NCBI RefSeq assembly: GCF_014195505.1
Contig: NZ_JACIBV010000001.1
Coordinates: 3,720,001 to 3,784,000 of the forward strand
Length of the DNA: 64,000 nucleotides
Direction of reading: 5' to 3'
From: Nonomuraea dietziae
GTDB lineage: Bacteria > Actinomycetota > Actinomycetes > Streptosporangiales > Streptosporangiaceae
Shown here: positions 52,068 through 60,503 of the stretch, piece after piece
Layout of the letters: each line of letters opens with the position of its first letter
How positions within the stretch are numbered: position 1 is the first letter of the stretch
Notes under the pieces: model-generated
Told to the model about the DNA's origin: nothing
The model's database searches: none
What the model saw: only the letters and a program-made list of their open reading frames with translations
Translations under genes and position numbers: made by a program

Positions 52068-53786
52068 ATGCTCGTCCTTCCGCCTGAGGACCGATCACTC
52101 AGCCCGTACACCGGGTGGACGCGCGCGCACTGGGAGGCCGCTGCCGACGCCCTGCTGTCCGCGGTCGAACCGTATCGCTCACCCGATCACTCGTTGATCG
52201 CTTTGCCGGGAAGGGCCAGCTGGTCCGGCTGCGACGGGCTCGAGGGCTATGCCCGCACCTTCCTGCTGGCGGCCTTCAGGGTGGCGGGCGGCGGCGATCC
52301 CGCGGCGCTCCAGCCGTACGCCGAGGGGCTGGCGACCGGCCCCCTCGGCACCTGGCCGGAGATCAAGGACCACTTCCAGCCCATGGTGGAGGCGGCCTCC
52401 ATCGCGCTCGGCCTGCGCCTGACCCGTCCGTGGCTGTGGGACCTGCTCGACCCGGGCGTCCAGGACCGGGTCGTGGGATGGCTGGAGGAGGCGCTGCGCC
52501 GCAGGCACGTCGACAACAACTGGCACCTGTTCCCCGTGACCGTGGCCGGGTTCCTCCAGGAGCTCGGCCACGACACCCAGTCGGTCATCGACAGAGGCCT
52601 GGACAGGATCGAGCGCTGGTACGAGGGCGACGGCTGGTACCGCGACGGCGAAGGGCGCAACTTCGACCACTACAACGGCTGGGCCATGCACCTCTACCCG
52701 GCCCTGCACGCCCACCTCGGTGGGCCAGCCGAGCCGTACGCCACGCGTCTGCGCGCCTTCCTCGGCAACTACGGCTCCGCCTTCGACGCCAACGGCTCGC
52801 CCGTCTACCAGGGCAGGTCGCTCATCTACCGCTTCGCCGCCGCCGCACCTGTGTGGGCCGGCGAGCTGCTCGGTGTCTCCCCCTACTCCCCCGGTACGGC
52901 CCGCCGCCTGGCCAGCGGCGCTCTCAGGCACTTCCTGGCCGACGGCAGGGCGCTCTCCCCTCAGGGCCTGCTCACGCTCGGCTGGTACGGCCCGCACGAG
53001 CCCTCACTGCAGCCGTACTCGGGGGCGGCCTCGCCGTACTGGGCCTCGAAGGGCTTCCTCGGCCTGCTCCTGCCCGCCGACCACCCCGCCTGGACCTCCG
53101 TCGAGGAGCCCGGCCCCGTCGAACGCGCCGACCAGGCCATCGGCCTGCCAGGCCCCGGGCTGCTCGTCCACTCCACCGCCGCCGACGGCCTGGTCAGGCT
53201 GGTCAACCACGGCAGCGACCACCAGCCGCCGGGCGGCGGCCCCGACGACCCCCTCTACCAGCGCCTGGCCTACTCCTCTCGGACGGGCCCTGCCACCCCC
53301 GCCGACAACCACCTCGGGCTGGTGATCGACGGCGAGGTGACCCCGCGCGGGCCCATCACGCCGCTCGGCGCGGGCCCCGGCTGGGCCGCCTCCTCCAGCC
53401 GCCCCACGCCCTCGACGCTGATCGAGAGCGTGAGCATGGTGCGCGGCCCGCACGAGGTAAGGCTCCACCGGGTCACCGCCCCCTCCGGCACGGTGGTCCG
53501 CCAGACCGGCTGGGCCCTTCCCGAGGCGGCGGGAGAGGAGCTGACCGGCGCCCTTCTCCCCCTGCACGGCTTCACCCGCTCGTCGGTCATGGAGTCGCCC
53601 GAGGGCACGGTCTTCGGCCCCGACGCGCTGGTGCCGTGCTTGGAGGGCGAGTGCGCGGGGCCCGAGTCCGTCTTCGTCTGCGTGGCGACTCTCTCGGCCG
53701 CCCCCGCACCTCCGCCGCCCGTCTACGACCCCGTGGGGGCGACCGTCACCTGGCACGACGGCACCGTCCAGGAGCTCCCGCTTTAG
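52068..53786 (+). CDS. DUF2264 protein, probable cytoplasmic glycan-degrading enzyme
   Basis: 572-aa DUF2264 family protein without signal peptide. The N-terminal two-thirds is an alpha/alpha-toroid with conserved WSGCDGLEGYARTFL, DNNWHLFPVTVAGFL, NFDHYNGWAMHLYP and VYQGRSLIYRFA. The C-terminal third is beta-sandwich-like. The architecture resembles heparinase/chondroitinase-type lyases and unsaturated-uronyl enzymes, so it may process imported oligosaccharides. ATG at 52068 has GGAG 5 nt upstream. Divergent from the DeoR/LacI-type regulator. Confidence 0.85.
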   Translation: MLVLPPEDRSLSPYTGWTRAHWEAAADALLSAVEPYRSPDHSLIALPGRASWSGCDGLEGYARTFLLAAFRVAGGGDPAALQPYAEGLATGPLGTWPEIKDHFQPMVEAASIALGLRLTRPWLWDLLDPGVQDRVVGWLEEALRRRHVDNNWHLFPVTVAGFLQELGHDTQSVIDRGLDRIERWYEGDGWYRDGEGRNFDHYNGWAMHLYPALHAHLGGPAEPYATRLRAFLGNYGSAFDANGSPVYQGRSLIYRFAAAAPVWAGELLGVSPYSPGTARRLASGALRHFLADGRALSPQGLLTLGWYGPHEPSLQPYSGAASPYWASKGFLGLLLPADHPAWTSVEEPGPVERADQAIGLPGPGLLVHSTAADGLVRLVNHGSDHQPPGGGPDDPLYQRLAYSSRTGPATPADNHLGLVIDGEVTPRGPITPLGAGPGWAASSSRPTPSTLIESVSMVRGPHEVRLHRVTAPSGTVVRQTGWALPEAAGEELTGALLPLHGFTRSSVMESPEGTVFGPDALVPCLEGECAGPESVFVCVATLSAAPAPPPPVYDPVGATVTWHDGTVQELPL

Positions 53787-53839
53787 CGGGGCGTAGCCGC
53801 CGGCTCGGGCGTGCGGCCCCGTCGGGCCCGGGTGGTGGT

Positions 53840-54559
53840 TCAGGCGAGGAAGGCGCGCAGGAGGGCGGCGGTGCCCTCCAAGTGCTCGGCGACCGCTCTG
53901 CGCGCGCCGTCGGGGTCTCCCGCGAGGATCGCCGCCACGATGGCCTCGTGTTGGATGGCCGCGTGTTCGATGTTGACCTGCAGCATCGGGATGGCGTTGA
54001 GCAGGTCGGTGACACGGAGGCGGGCGTCCGCGCAGGTGGCGGCGAGCAGCGAGGAGCCGGTGAGCTCGGCGATCGACAGGTGGAAGGCCGTGTCGAGGCG
54101 CCGGTACTCGTCGGGGCGCGCGGTGTTCAGCTCGGCCAGCCGTCCGAGGAGAAGGGCGCGCTGCGTCTCGTCGAGCGGGGTGGAGGCCAGCACCTGGGCC
54201 GCCCCGCACTCCACCGCCATCCTGAAGGTGAGCGCGTCGGCGAGCGAGTCGGTGCCCATCTCGGCGACCGCCTGCCGCAGGTCCCCCGTGCCGGGAGGCG
54301 GCGGCGCGTAGGTGACGAAGGCGCCGCCGTAGCGCCCACGGCGTACGTCCAGGTAGCCGGCCTCCTGCAGCGCGCGGATGGCCTCACGGAGAGTGACCCT
54401 GCTGATCCCCAGCTGGACGGCGAGCTCCCGCTCGGGGGGAAGCTTCTCGCCCTGCGCCACCATGCCGAGCTTGATCGCCTGGAGCAGCCGTTCCACGGTC
54501 TCCTCGAAGGCGTTGCCGGCCCTCACCGGGCGCAACACCGTCAGCGGGTTCAAGTCCAC
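53840..54559 (-). CDS. FadR-subfamily GntR regulator
   Basis: 239-aa GntR-type regulator. N-terminal winged helix: LPPERELAVQLGISRVTLRE, AIRALQEAGYLDVRRGRYGG. C-terminal FCD domain (about 95-235) with RLDTAFHLSIAELTGSSLL and the His residues of IEHAAIQHEAIVAAI that bind a metal in this subfamily. Divergent from the glutamine-synthetase-like operon over a 60-bp spacer, so it is the expected local regulator. GTG at 54559 with an adjacent GAGGG; an internal GTG 12 codons on is possible. Confidence 0.92.
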   Translation of the reverse strand: MDLNPLTVLRPVRAGNAFEETVERLLQAIKLGMVAQGEKLPPERELAVQLGISRVTLREAIRALQEAGYLDVRRGRYGGAFVTYAPPPPGTGDLRQAVAEMGTDSLADALTFRMAVECGAAQVLASTPLDETQRALLLGRLAELNTARPDEYRRLDTAFHLSIAELTGSSLLAATCADARLRVTDLLNAIPMLQVNIEHAAIQHEAIVAAILAGDPDGARRAVAEHLEGTAALLRAFLA

Positions 54560-54564
54560 CCCTC

Positions 54565-54593
54565 TTGACTCTGGCTTGCCAATGGTCTAACAC
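54565..54593 (+). promoter_or_regulatory. Candidate promoter of the gamma-glutamylation operon
   Basis: TTGACT (54565-54570) and TAACAC (54588-54593) with 17-bp spacing, placing transcription start near 54600, about 20 bp before the GTG at 54620. It overlaps the divergent FadR-type gene's upstream region, convenient for joint control. Confidence 0.45.
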
Positions 54594-54619
54594 TAGCCCA
54601 ATAACGCGGGAGGGTGACT

Positions 54620-55978
54620 GTGACGGCTGGCTTCCTTTCCATCGACGAGTTGCGCGACGAGGTGACAGCGGGGCGGATCGACACCGTCCTGCTGGCTCTG
54701 GTCGACATGCAGGGCAGGATGCAGGGAAAGCGACTCTCCGCGAGATTCTTCCTTGACGAGGTGCTACACCACGGGTCAGAGGGATGCAACTACCTCCTCG
54801 CCGTCGATGTCGACATGAACACTGTCAACGGCTACGAGATGTCGTCATGGGAGCGCGGTTACGGCGACTTCGTAATGAAGCCCGATATATCCACCCTTCG
54901 GCGTATCCCCTGGCAGGAGGGGACGGCCCTGCTCATGGCCGATCTCACCTGGGAGGACGGCTCCGACGTGACCGCCTCGCCCCGCCAGATCCTGCGCAGG
55001 CAGCTGGCCAGGCTCGAAGAGCGGGGCCTTTCCGCCTACGTCGGCACCGAGCTGGAGTTCGTGGTCTACGACGACAGCTACGAGGAGGCCTGGCGGCGCG
55101 GCTATCGCGACCTTTCACCCGCCAACCTCTACAACGTCGACTACTCACTGCTCGGCACGGCCCGCATCGAGCCGCTCCTGCGCCGCATCAGGCTCGAGAT
55201 GGAGGGCGCGGGCCTGTACGTCGAGTCGGCCAAGGGCGAGTGCAACCTCGGCCAGCACGAGATCGCCTTCCGCTACGACGAGGCGCTGCGCACGTGCGAC
55301 AACCACTCGGTCTACAAGAACGGCGCCAAGGAGATCGCCGCCCAGGAGGGCAAGTCGATCACTTTCATGGCCAAGCCGAACCAGCGCGAGGGCAATTCCT
55401 GTCATATCCACATATCGCTAAGGTCTGTGGACAACTCGCCCATCATGGCGGGGAGCCAGCCGTACGGACTGTCGGAGACAGGAGCGCGCTTCATCGCAGG
55501 GCAGCTGGCCTGCCTGCGAGAACTCACCCTCTTCTACGCTCCGAACATCAACTCCTACAAGCGGTACGTGCCGGGCAGCTTCGCCCCGACCGCGGTCAAG
55601 TGGGGTGTGGATAACCGCACGTGTTCGCTCCGTCTCGTGGGGCACGGACCCTCGCTGCGCGTGGAGAACCGCGTGCCCGGCGGCGACGTGAACCCCTACC
55701 TCGCGGTGGCCGCGCTCATCGCGGCGGGACTGCACGGCATCGACAACGAGCTGACGCTGGAGGAGCCGTTCACCGGCAACGCCTACGCCAGCGGCGCCGA
55801 GACCGTGCCGCACACGCTGCGTGACGCGCTGACGCTGTGGGAAGGGTCGAAGCTGGCCCGCGAGAGTTTCGGCGAGGACGTCGTGGCGCACTACGCCAAC
55901 AACGCCCGCGTCGAGTTGGCCGCCTTCGAGGCGGCCGTGACGGACTGGGAACTGTTCAGGGGATTCGAGAGACTTTGA
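54620..55978 (+). CDS. Glutamine-synthetase-like gamma-glutamylamide ligase
   Basis: 452-aa GS-fold ligase. N-terminal beta-Grasp domain ending near residue 110 and a catalytic domain with the Glu ligands in VGTELEFVVYD and ESAKGECNLGQHEIAFRY. NSCHIHISL carries the substrate/metal His; SYKRYVPGSFAPTAVKWG and RLVGHGPSLRVENRVPGGDVN close the active site. The adenylylation-loop region differs from assimilatory GlnA. With a FadR regulator, aldehyde dehydrogenase and gamma-glutamyl hydrolase beside it, it probably gamma-glutamylates an amine (polyamine, ethanolamine or similar). GTG at 54620 is chosen with GGGAGG 6 nt upstream; GTG at 54614 would be too close. Confidence 0.9.
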   Translation: MTAGFLSIDELRDEVTAGRIDTVLLALVDMQGRMQGKRLSARFFLDEVLHHGSEGCNYLLAVDVDMNTVNGYEMSSWERGYGDFVMKPDISTLRRIPWQEGTALLMADLTWEDGSDVTASPRQILRRQLARLEERGLSAYVGTELEFVVYDDSYEEAWRRGYRDLSPANLYNVDYSLLGTARIEPLLRRIRLEMEGAGLYVESAKGECNLGQHEIAFRYDEALRTCDNHSVYKNGAKEIAAQEGKSITFMAKPNQREGNSCHIHISLRSVDNSPIMAGSQPYGLSETGARFIAGQLACLRELTLFYAPNINSYKRYVPGSFAPTAVKWGVDNRTCSLRLVGHGPSLRVENRVPGGDVNPYLAVAALIAAGLHGIDNELTLEEPFTGNAYASGAETVPHTLRDALTLWEGSKLARESFGEDVVAHYANNARVELAAFEAAVTDWELFRGFERL

Positions 55979-57318
55979 AGATCATCAATCCGGCGACCGA
56001 GGCCGTCGTCGCCGACGTCGAGTTCGCCGACGCGGCGGAGATCGACAGGGCGGTGGAGCGTGCCAGGGCCGCCTTCCACACCTGGCGCCAGGTCTCGCCG
56101 GGCGACCGCGCCCGCCTGCTGAGGCGCTTCGCCGAGCAGGTCGACGCGCACGCCGAGGAACTGGCCCAGCTGGAGATCGCCAACGCGGGCCACACCATCG
56201 GCAACGCCCGCTGGGAGGCGGGCAACGTCCGCGACGTCCTGCACTTCTACGCGGGAGCGCCAGAGCGCCACCACGGCCTGCAGATCCCCGTCGCGGGGGG
56301 CATCGACGTCACCTTCCACGAGCCCCTGGGCGTGGTCGGCGTGATCGTCCCGTGGAACTTCCCGATGGTCGTCATGACCTGGGGTGTCGCCCCCGCGCTG
56401 GCGGCGGGCAACACGGTGGTCGTCAAGCCCGCCGAGTGGACACCGCTGACCGCGCTCAGGCTCGCCGAGCTGGCCCTCGAGGCGGGCCTGCCCGAAGGCG
56501 TGCTCCAGGTGCTGCCAGGAGCGGGGGAGGTCGCGGGCGCCCGCCTCGTCGAGCATCCGCACGTCGCCAAGATCGTGTTCACCGGCTCCACCGAGGTCGG
56601 CAAGCAGATCGCCGCCACCTGCGCCTCGCAGGTCAAGCGCCTCACCCTCGAACTGGGCGGCAAGTCGGCCAACATCGTCTTCGCCGACTCCGACCTGGAC
56701 AAGGCCGCCGCCACCGCCCCCTACGCGGTCTTCGACAACTCGGGTCAGGACTGCTGCGCCAGGTCCAGGATCCTCGTCGAGGCCTCCGTCCACGACGACT
56801 TCCTCGCCCTGCTCTCGCAGGCCGTCCACGACATCAAGGTCGGCGACCCGCTCGACGAGAGCACCGAGATGGGGCCGCTGATCAGCGCCGAGCACCTCGA
56901 CAGGGTGCGCGGCTTCGTCGAAGGCACCCCCTACCTGCAGGGCTCGTGCCCCTCAGGGCCCGGCTTCTGGTTCCCTCCCACCGTCCTCACCTCCTCCGTC
57001 ACCGACCGCGCCTTCACCGAGGAGATCTTCGGTCCCGTCGTGTCCGTGGTCCCGTTCACTGACGAGGCCGACGCGGTGCGCATCGCCAACGACACGCCGT
57101 ACGGCCTGAGCGGCTCCATCTGGACACGCGACGTCGGGCGGGCCCTGCGCGTCGCCAGGGCGGTCGAGGCGGGCAACCTGAGCGTGAACTCCCACTCCAG
57201 CGTGCGTTACTGGACACCGTTCGGCGGCTTCAAGCAGTCGGGGCTCGGCAGGGAGCTCGGACCCGACGCGCTGGCGTCCTTCACCGAGACCAAGAACGTC
57301 TTCATCGCCACCGACTGA
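55975..57318 (+). CDS. NAD(P)-dependent aldehyde dehydrogenase
   Basis: 447-aa ALDH-family enzyme. Seen: PWNFPMVVMTWGVAPALAAG, cofactor Lys in VVVKPAEWTPL, GSTEVGKQIA, catalytic Glu in LELGGKSANIVF, catalytic Cys in DNSGQDCCARSRI, and EEIFGPVVSV. It would oxidise the gamma-glutamyl-amino-aldehyde made from the gamma-glutamylated amine, as PuuC does. TTG at 55975 overlaps the ligase stop (TTGA), so translation is coupled. Confidence 0.93.
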   Translation: MKIINPATEAVVADVEFADAAEIDRAVERARAAFHTWRQVSPGDRARLLRRFAEQVDAHAEELAQLEIANAGHTIGNARWEAGNVRDVLHFYAGAPERHHGLQIPVAGGIDVTFHEPLGVVGVIVPWNFPMVVMTWGVAPALAAGNTVVVKPAEWTPLTALRLAELALEAGLPEGVLQVLPGAGEVAGARLVEHPHVAKIVFTGSTEVGKQIAATCASQVKRLTLELGGKSANIVFADSDLDKAAATAPYAVFDNSGQDCCARSRILVEASVHDDFLALLSQAVHDIKVGDPLDESTEMGPLISAEHLDRVRGFVEGTPYLQGSCPSGPGFWFPPTVLTSSVTDRAFTEEIFGPVVSVVPFTDEADAVRIANDTPYGLSGSIWTRDVGRALRVARAVEAGNLSVNSHSSVRYWTPFGGFKQSGLGRELGPDALASFTETKNVFIATD

Positions 57319-57361
57319 CCACCCGCCCCCGCGCAGGGCAGAGCAACCGAGAGAAGGACAC

Positions 57362-58126
57362 ATGCAGCGTTTGCAGGACCGCGTCGCCGTGATCACCGGC
57401 GCGGGCAGCGGCATCGGCCTGGCCACCGCGCGCAGGTTCGCCGAGGAGGGTGCGAAGGTGGTCTGCGTCGACCTCGACGAGCCCAGCGGCGCCAAGGCCG
57501 CCGACGAGGTCGGCGGCCTGTTCGTCAAGGCGGACGTCACCAGCGAGGACGACGTGGTCAGGATGTTCCAGACCGCGTTCGACGCCTACGGCAGCGTCGA
57601 CATCGCCTTCAACAACGCCGGCATCTCCCCTCCCGACGACGACTCCATCCTGGAGACCGGCCTCGACGCCTGGCGCAGGGTGCAGGAGGTCAACCTGACC
57701 TCCGTGTACCTGTGCTGCAAGCACGTCATCCCGTACATGCGGCGCCAAGGCAAGGGCTCGATCATCAACACCGCCTCGTTCGTCGCGGTGATGGGCTCGG
57801 CGACCTCCCAGATCTCCTACACCGCCTCCAAGGGCGGCGTGCTGGCGATGTCGAGGGAGCTGGGCGTGCAGTTCGCCCGTGAGGGCATCAGGGTCAACGC
57901 CCTGTGCCCCGGCCCGGTGAACACGCCGCTGCTGCAGGAGCTGTTCGCCAAGGACCCCGAGCGCGCCCAGCGCCGCCTGGTGCACATCCCTGTCGGCCGC
58001 TTCGCCGAGGCCACCGAGATCGCGGCCGCGGTCGCCTTCCTGGCCTCCGACGACGCCTCGTTCATCACCGGCTCCGAGTTCCTGGTCGACGGCGGCATCT
58101 CGGGAGCGTACGTTACACCCCTATGA
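57362..58126 (+). CDS. SDR-family oxidoreductase (FabG-like)
   Basis: 254-aa classical short-chain dehydrogenase. TGAGSGIGLATARRFAEEG, NNAGISPPDD, active-site Ser in INTASFVAVMG, Tyr/Lys in SYTASKGGVLAMSREL, and the C-terminal TGSEFLVDGG. In the operon it takes the place of the amine/aldehyde step for which the E. coli Puu pathway uses the oxidase PuuB; it may oxidise an alcohol group on the gamma-glutamylated substrate. ATG with AAGGA upstream, 43 bp after the dehydrogenase. Confidence 0.92.
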   Translation: MQRLQDRVAVITGAGSGIGLATARRFAEEGAKVVCVDLDEPSGAKAADEVGGLFVKADVTSEDDVVRMFQTAFDAYGSVDIAFNNAGISPPDDDSILETGLDAWRRVQEVNLTSVYLCCKHVIPYMRRQGKGSIINTASFVAVMGSATSQISYTASKGGVLAMSRELGVQFAREGIRVNALCPGPVNTPLLQELFAKDPERAQRRLVHIPVGRFAEATEIAAAVAFLASDDASFITGSEFLVDGGISGAYVTPL

Positions 58127-58815
58127 CCAGACCCTTGATCGGCATCACCTGTTACGTCGAGCCTGCGCGGTTCACCGTGTGGGACATGACGACGGCGCTG
58201 CTGCCGTACATGTACGTGGAACAGGTGGCGCGCGCGGGCGGGCAGCCGGTGATCCTGCCGCCCGCAGGGGACCTCGCCTCGGTCGTGGGCAGGCTCGACG
58301 GGGTGATCCTGGCGGGCGGGGGTGACATCGACCCCTCGCTCTACGCGGAGACGCCGCACGAGCGCACCGGCTTCGTCCGGCCCTTCCGCGACTCGGCGGA
58401 GTTCGCGCTGGCCGACGCCGCGCTCAAGGCGGAGCTGCCCTTCCTGGGCATCTGCAGGGGGCTGCAGGTTCTGAACGTGACGCTCGGCGGCAGCCTGCAC
58501 CAGCACCTGCCCGACGTGGTGGGGCATTCGGGGCACGCGCCCGCGCCGGGCGAGTTCGGTCACATGCCGGTCGGCGTCACGCCCGGCAGCCGCATGGCCG
58601 AGATCGTGGGCGGCGACCCGCTGACCGTCCCGCACTACCACCACCAGGCGATCCGCCGCCTCGGCGACGGGCTGCTGGCCACCGCGCACGCCGCCGACGG
58701 CACCATCGAGGCGGTCGAGCTGCCCGGGCACCGCTTCGCCCTGGCCACGCAGTGGCACCCCGAGGCGGCGGAGGACGGCGCCCTGTTCCGCGCGCTTGTC
58801 GGGGCCGCCGGTTAG
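58123..58815 (+). CDS. Gamma-glutamyl-gamma-aminobutyrate hydrolase family protein (PuuD-like)
   Basis: 230-aa class I glutamine-amidotransferase-like hydrolase. Nucleophile Cys in FLGICRGLQVLNVTLGG, His/Glu in ATQWHPEAAED, and the family loop LAGGGDIDPSLY. It would cleave the gamma-glutamyl group from the oxidised product and return glutamate. ATG overlaps the SDR stop by 4 nt. Last gene of the coupled operon; the following alpha/beta hydrolase is 9 bp away and may be co-transcribed. Confidence 0.94.
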   Translation: MTRPLIGITCYVEPARFTVWDMTTALLPYMYVEQVARAGGQPVILPPAGDLASVVGRLDGVILAGGGDIDPSLYAETPHERTGFVRPFRDSAEFALADAALKAELPFLGICRGLQVLNVTLGGSLHQHLPDVVGHSGHAPAPGEFGHMPVGVTPGSRMAEIVGGDPLTVPHYHHQAIRRLGDGLLATAHAADGTIEAVELPGHRFALATQWHPEAAEDGALFRALVGAAG

Positions 58816-58824
58816 CCTCTCCTG

Positions 58825-59604
58825 ATGCGCCTGCACGTGAAGGAGTTCGGCGGGCCTCGCGACCGCACGCTGCTGGTCGTCCACGGCGGCCCCGACTGGG
58901 ACCACAGCTATCTCGTCGAGCCGCTCGACCGGCTGGCGGGCGAGCGGCGCCTTCTCTTCCCCGACCTGCGCGGCTGCGGCCGCTCCCCCGTGGCCGATCC
59001 GCTCACCCCCGACGCGATGGTGGCCGATCTCGTCGAGTTGATCGGTTCGTCGCCGGTGGACGTCCTCGGCTTCTCCTACGGCGGGCTCATCGCCCAGCGC
59101 CTCGCCATCCGGCACCCGGGGTTGGTGACACGGCTGATCGTGGCCTCCAGCAGCGTCCTGCCCGTGCCGCAGGGGGCCTTCGACGGCTGGGGCGAGTACA
59201 CCCGCAGGCGGAAGGCCCATCCTTCGGTGTGGGACACCTCGCCGCTGGAGGGCGCCGAGCTGACCCGCGCCGAGGCCTTCGCGACCGCGCCGCTGAACGT
59301 GTGGCGACAGGAATCCCTGCCCGCCTACCTGGAGCGCCTGGAGCGGGTCACGTTCACCGCCAGCTACCTGGAGCCGTACCGCAGCGGACGCTTCCCCTCC
59401 GCCCGCTGTCCGGATCCCGTGGAGCGGCTGCGCGGCGTGCCGCTGTTCCTGCTGCACGGCCGGCAGGACATGATCTTCCCCGTCTCGCTGGTCGGCCGTA
59501 CCCCCTGCGCCGGAGCGGTGATCCTGGAGGAGGCGGGCCACATGGCCCATGTCGACCAGCCGGAAGCCTGGCTGGCGGCGGTCAGGGGCCTGCTCGCCCG
59601 GTGA
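58825..59604 (+). CDS. Alpha/beta-fold hydrolase (proline iminopeptidase-like)
   Basis: 259-aa alpha/beta hydrolase. Oxyanion loop VVHGGPDWDHS, FPDLRGCGRSP, nucleophile elbow LGFSYGGLIA, acid in LLHGRQDMIFP and His in EEAGHMAHVDQP: a complete Ser-Asp-His triad. HGGP and the D-RG-G-S pattern are shared with proline iminopeptidases, but the substrate cannot be told. No signal peptide. ATG at 58825, 9 bp after the hydrolase gene, so probably part of the same transcript. Confidence 0.88.
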   Translation: MRLHVKEFGGPRDRTLLVVHGGPDWDHSYLVEPLDRLAGERRLLFPDLRGCGRSPVADPLTPDAMVADLVELIGSSPVDVLGFSYGGLIAQRLAIRHPGLVTRLIVASSSVLPVPQGAFDGWGEYTRRRKAHPSVWDTSPLEGAELTRAEAFATAPLNVWRQESLPAYLERLERVTFTASYLEPYRSGRFPSARCPDPVERLRGVPLFLLHGRQDMIFPVSLVGRTPCAGAVILEEAGHMAHVDQPEAWLAAVRGLLAR

Positions 59605-59623
59605 GTTCGATAACGTCGCATCC

Positions 59624-60475
59624 ATGCGGCTTCATGTGGGATGCGCGATGTGGACGCACGCGCCATGGCAGGGGCGTTTCCTGCCGTCTCCGCTGCCTCA
59701 AGGCGAGCGCCTGCGCGCCTACGCGTCCTGGTGTGACGCGGTGGAGGGCAACACGACGTTCTACGCGACACCGGCGCGCAGCTCGGTGGAGTCGTGGGCG
59801 CGGCAGACCGACCCGAGCTTCCGCTTCGTGGTGAAGCTGCCCAAGCCGATCACGCATGAGCGCCGCCTCACCGGCGCCGAGGAGGAGCTCCGAACGTTCC
59901 TCGAGGCGATGGAGCCGCTCGGTCCCCGGGCCCACGCCCTGTGGATCCAGCTGCCCGGATCGTTCGCTCCGACCGACCTCGGCGCACTGGCCGGCTTCCT
60001 GCGGGGGCTTCCCCGCTCGCACAGGTACGCCGTGGAGGTCCGCCACCGCGCCTTCTTCGACGACGAGCGCTCCGAACGGCTCCTCGAGCGGGTTCTGGCC
60101 GACGCCGGCGCCGAGTGGATCCCCTTCGACACCACCACGCTCTTCCAGAGCCCCCCGACCAGCGACGCCGAACGTGACGCGTGGACGAAGAAGCCCCGCG
60201 TGCCGCGCAGGTCGCGCGCTCTCACCGACCGACCGATCGTCCGCTACCTCGGAAGGGACTCCACGGAGCGCACGGTCGAGGGATGGCGGCACTGGGTCGG
60301 GACGGTCACCGGGTGGCTGCGCGAGGGCCGCTCCCCGACGGTGTTCATCCACACCCCTGACAACGCCGACGCCCTGCCGCTCGCCCGCCGCTTCCACGAC
60401 GAGGTGCGCGCGGGGCTCCCCGAACTCGACCCGCTGCCCGACCCTCTGCCCGTCGAGCCCCTGACCCTCTTCTGA
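59624..60475 (+). CDS. DUF72 (YecE-like) TIM-barrel protein
   Basis: 283-aa DUF72 protein. Conserved N-terminus VGCAMWTHAPWQGRFLP, then EGNTTFYATP, RFVVKLPKPITHER, LWIQLPGSF and the C-terminal FIHTPDNADALPLARRFHDE. The family has a TIM-barrel fold and no established reaction. ATG at 59624, 19 bp after the alpha/beta hydrolase; convergent with the chorismatase gene. Confidence 0.9.
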   Translation: MRLHVGCAMWTHAPWQGRFLPSPLPQGERLRAYASWCDAVEGNTTFYATPARSSVESWARQTDPSFRFVVKLPKPITHERRLTGAEEELRTFLEAMEPLGPRAHALWIQLPGSFAPTDLGALAGFLRGLPRSHRYAVEVRHRAFFDDERSERLLERVLADAGAEWIPFDTTTLFQSPPTSDAERDAWTKKPRVPRRSRALTDRPIVRYLGRDSTERTVEGWRHWVGTVTGWLREGRSPTVFIHTPDNADALPLARRFHDEVRAGLPELDPLPDPLPVEPLTLF

Positions 60476-60503
60476 GCCCACCCTCGCCGACGCCCTGCTC
60501 CAC

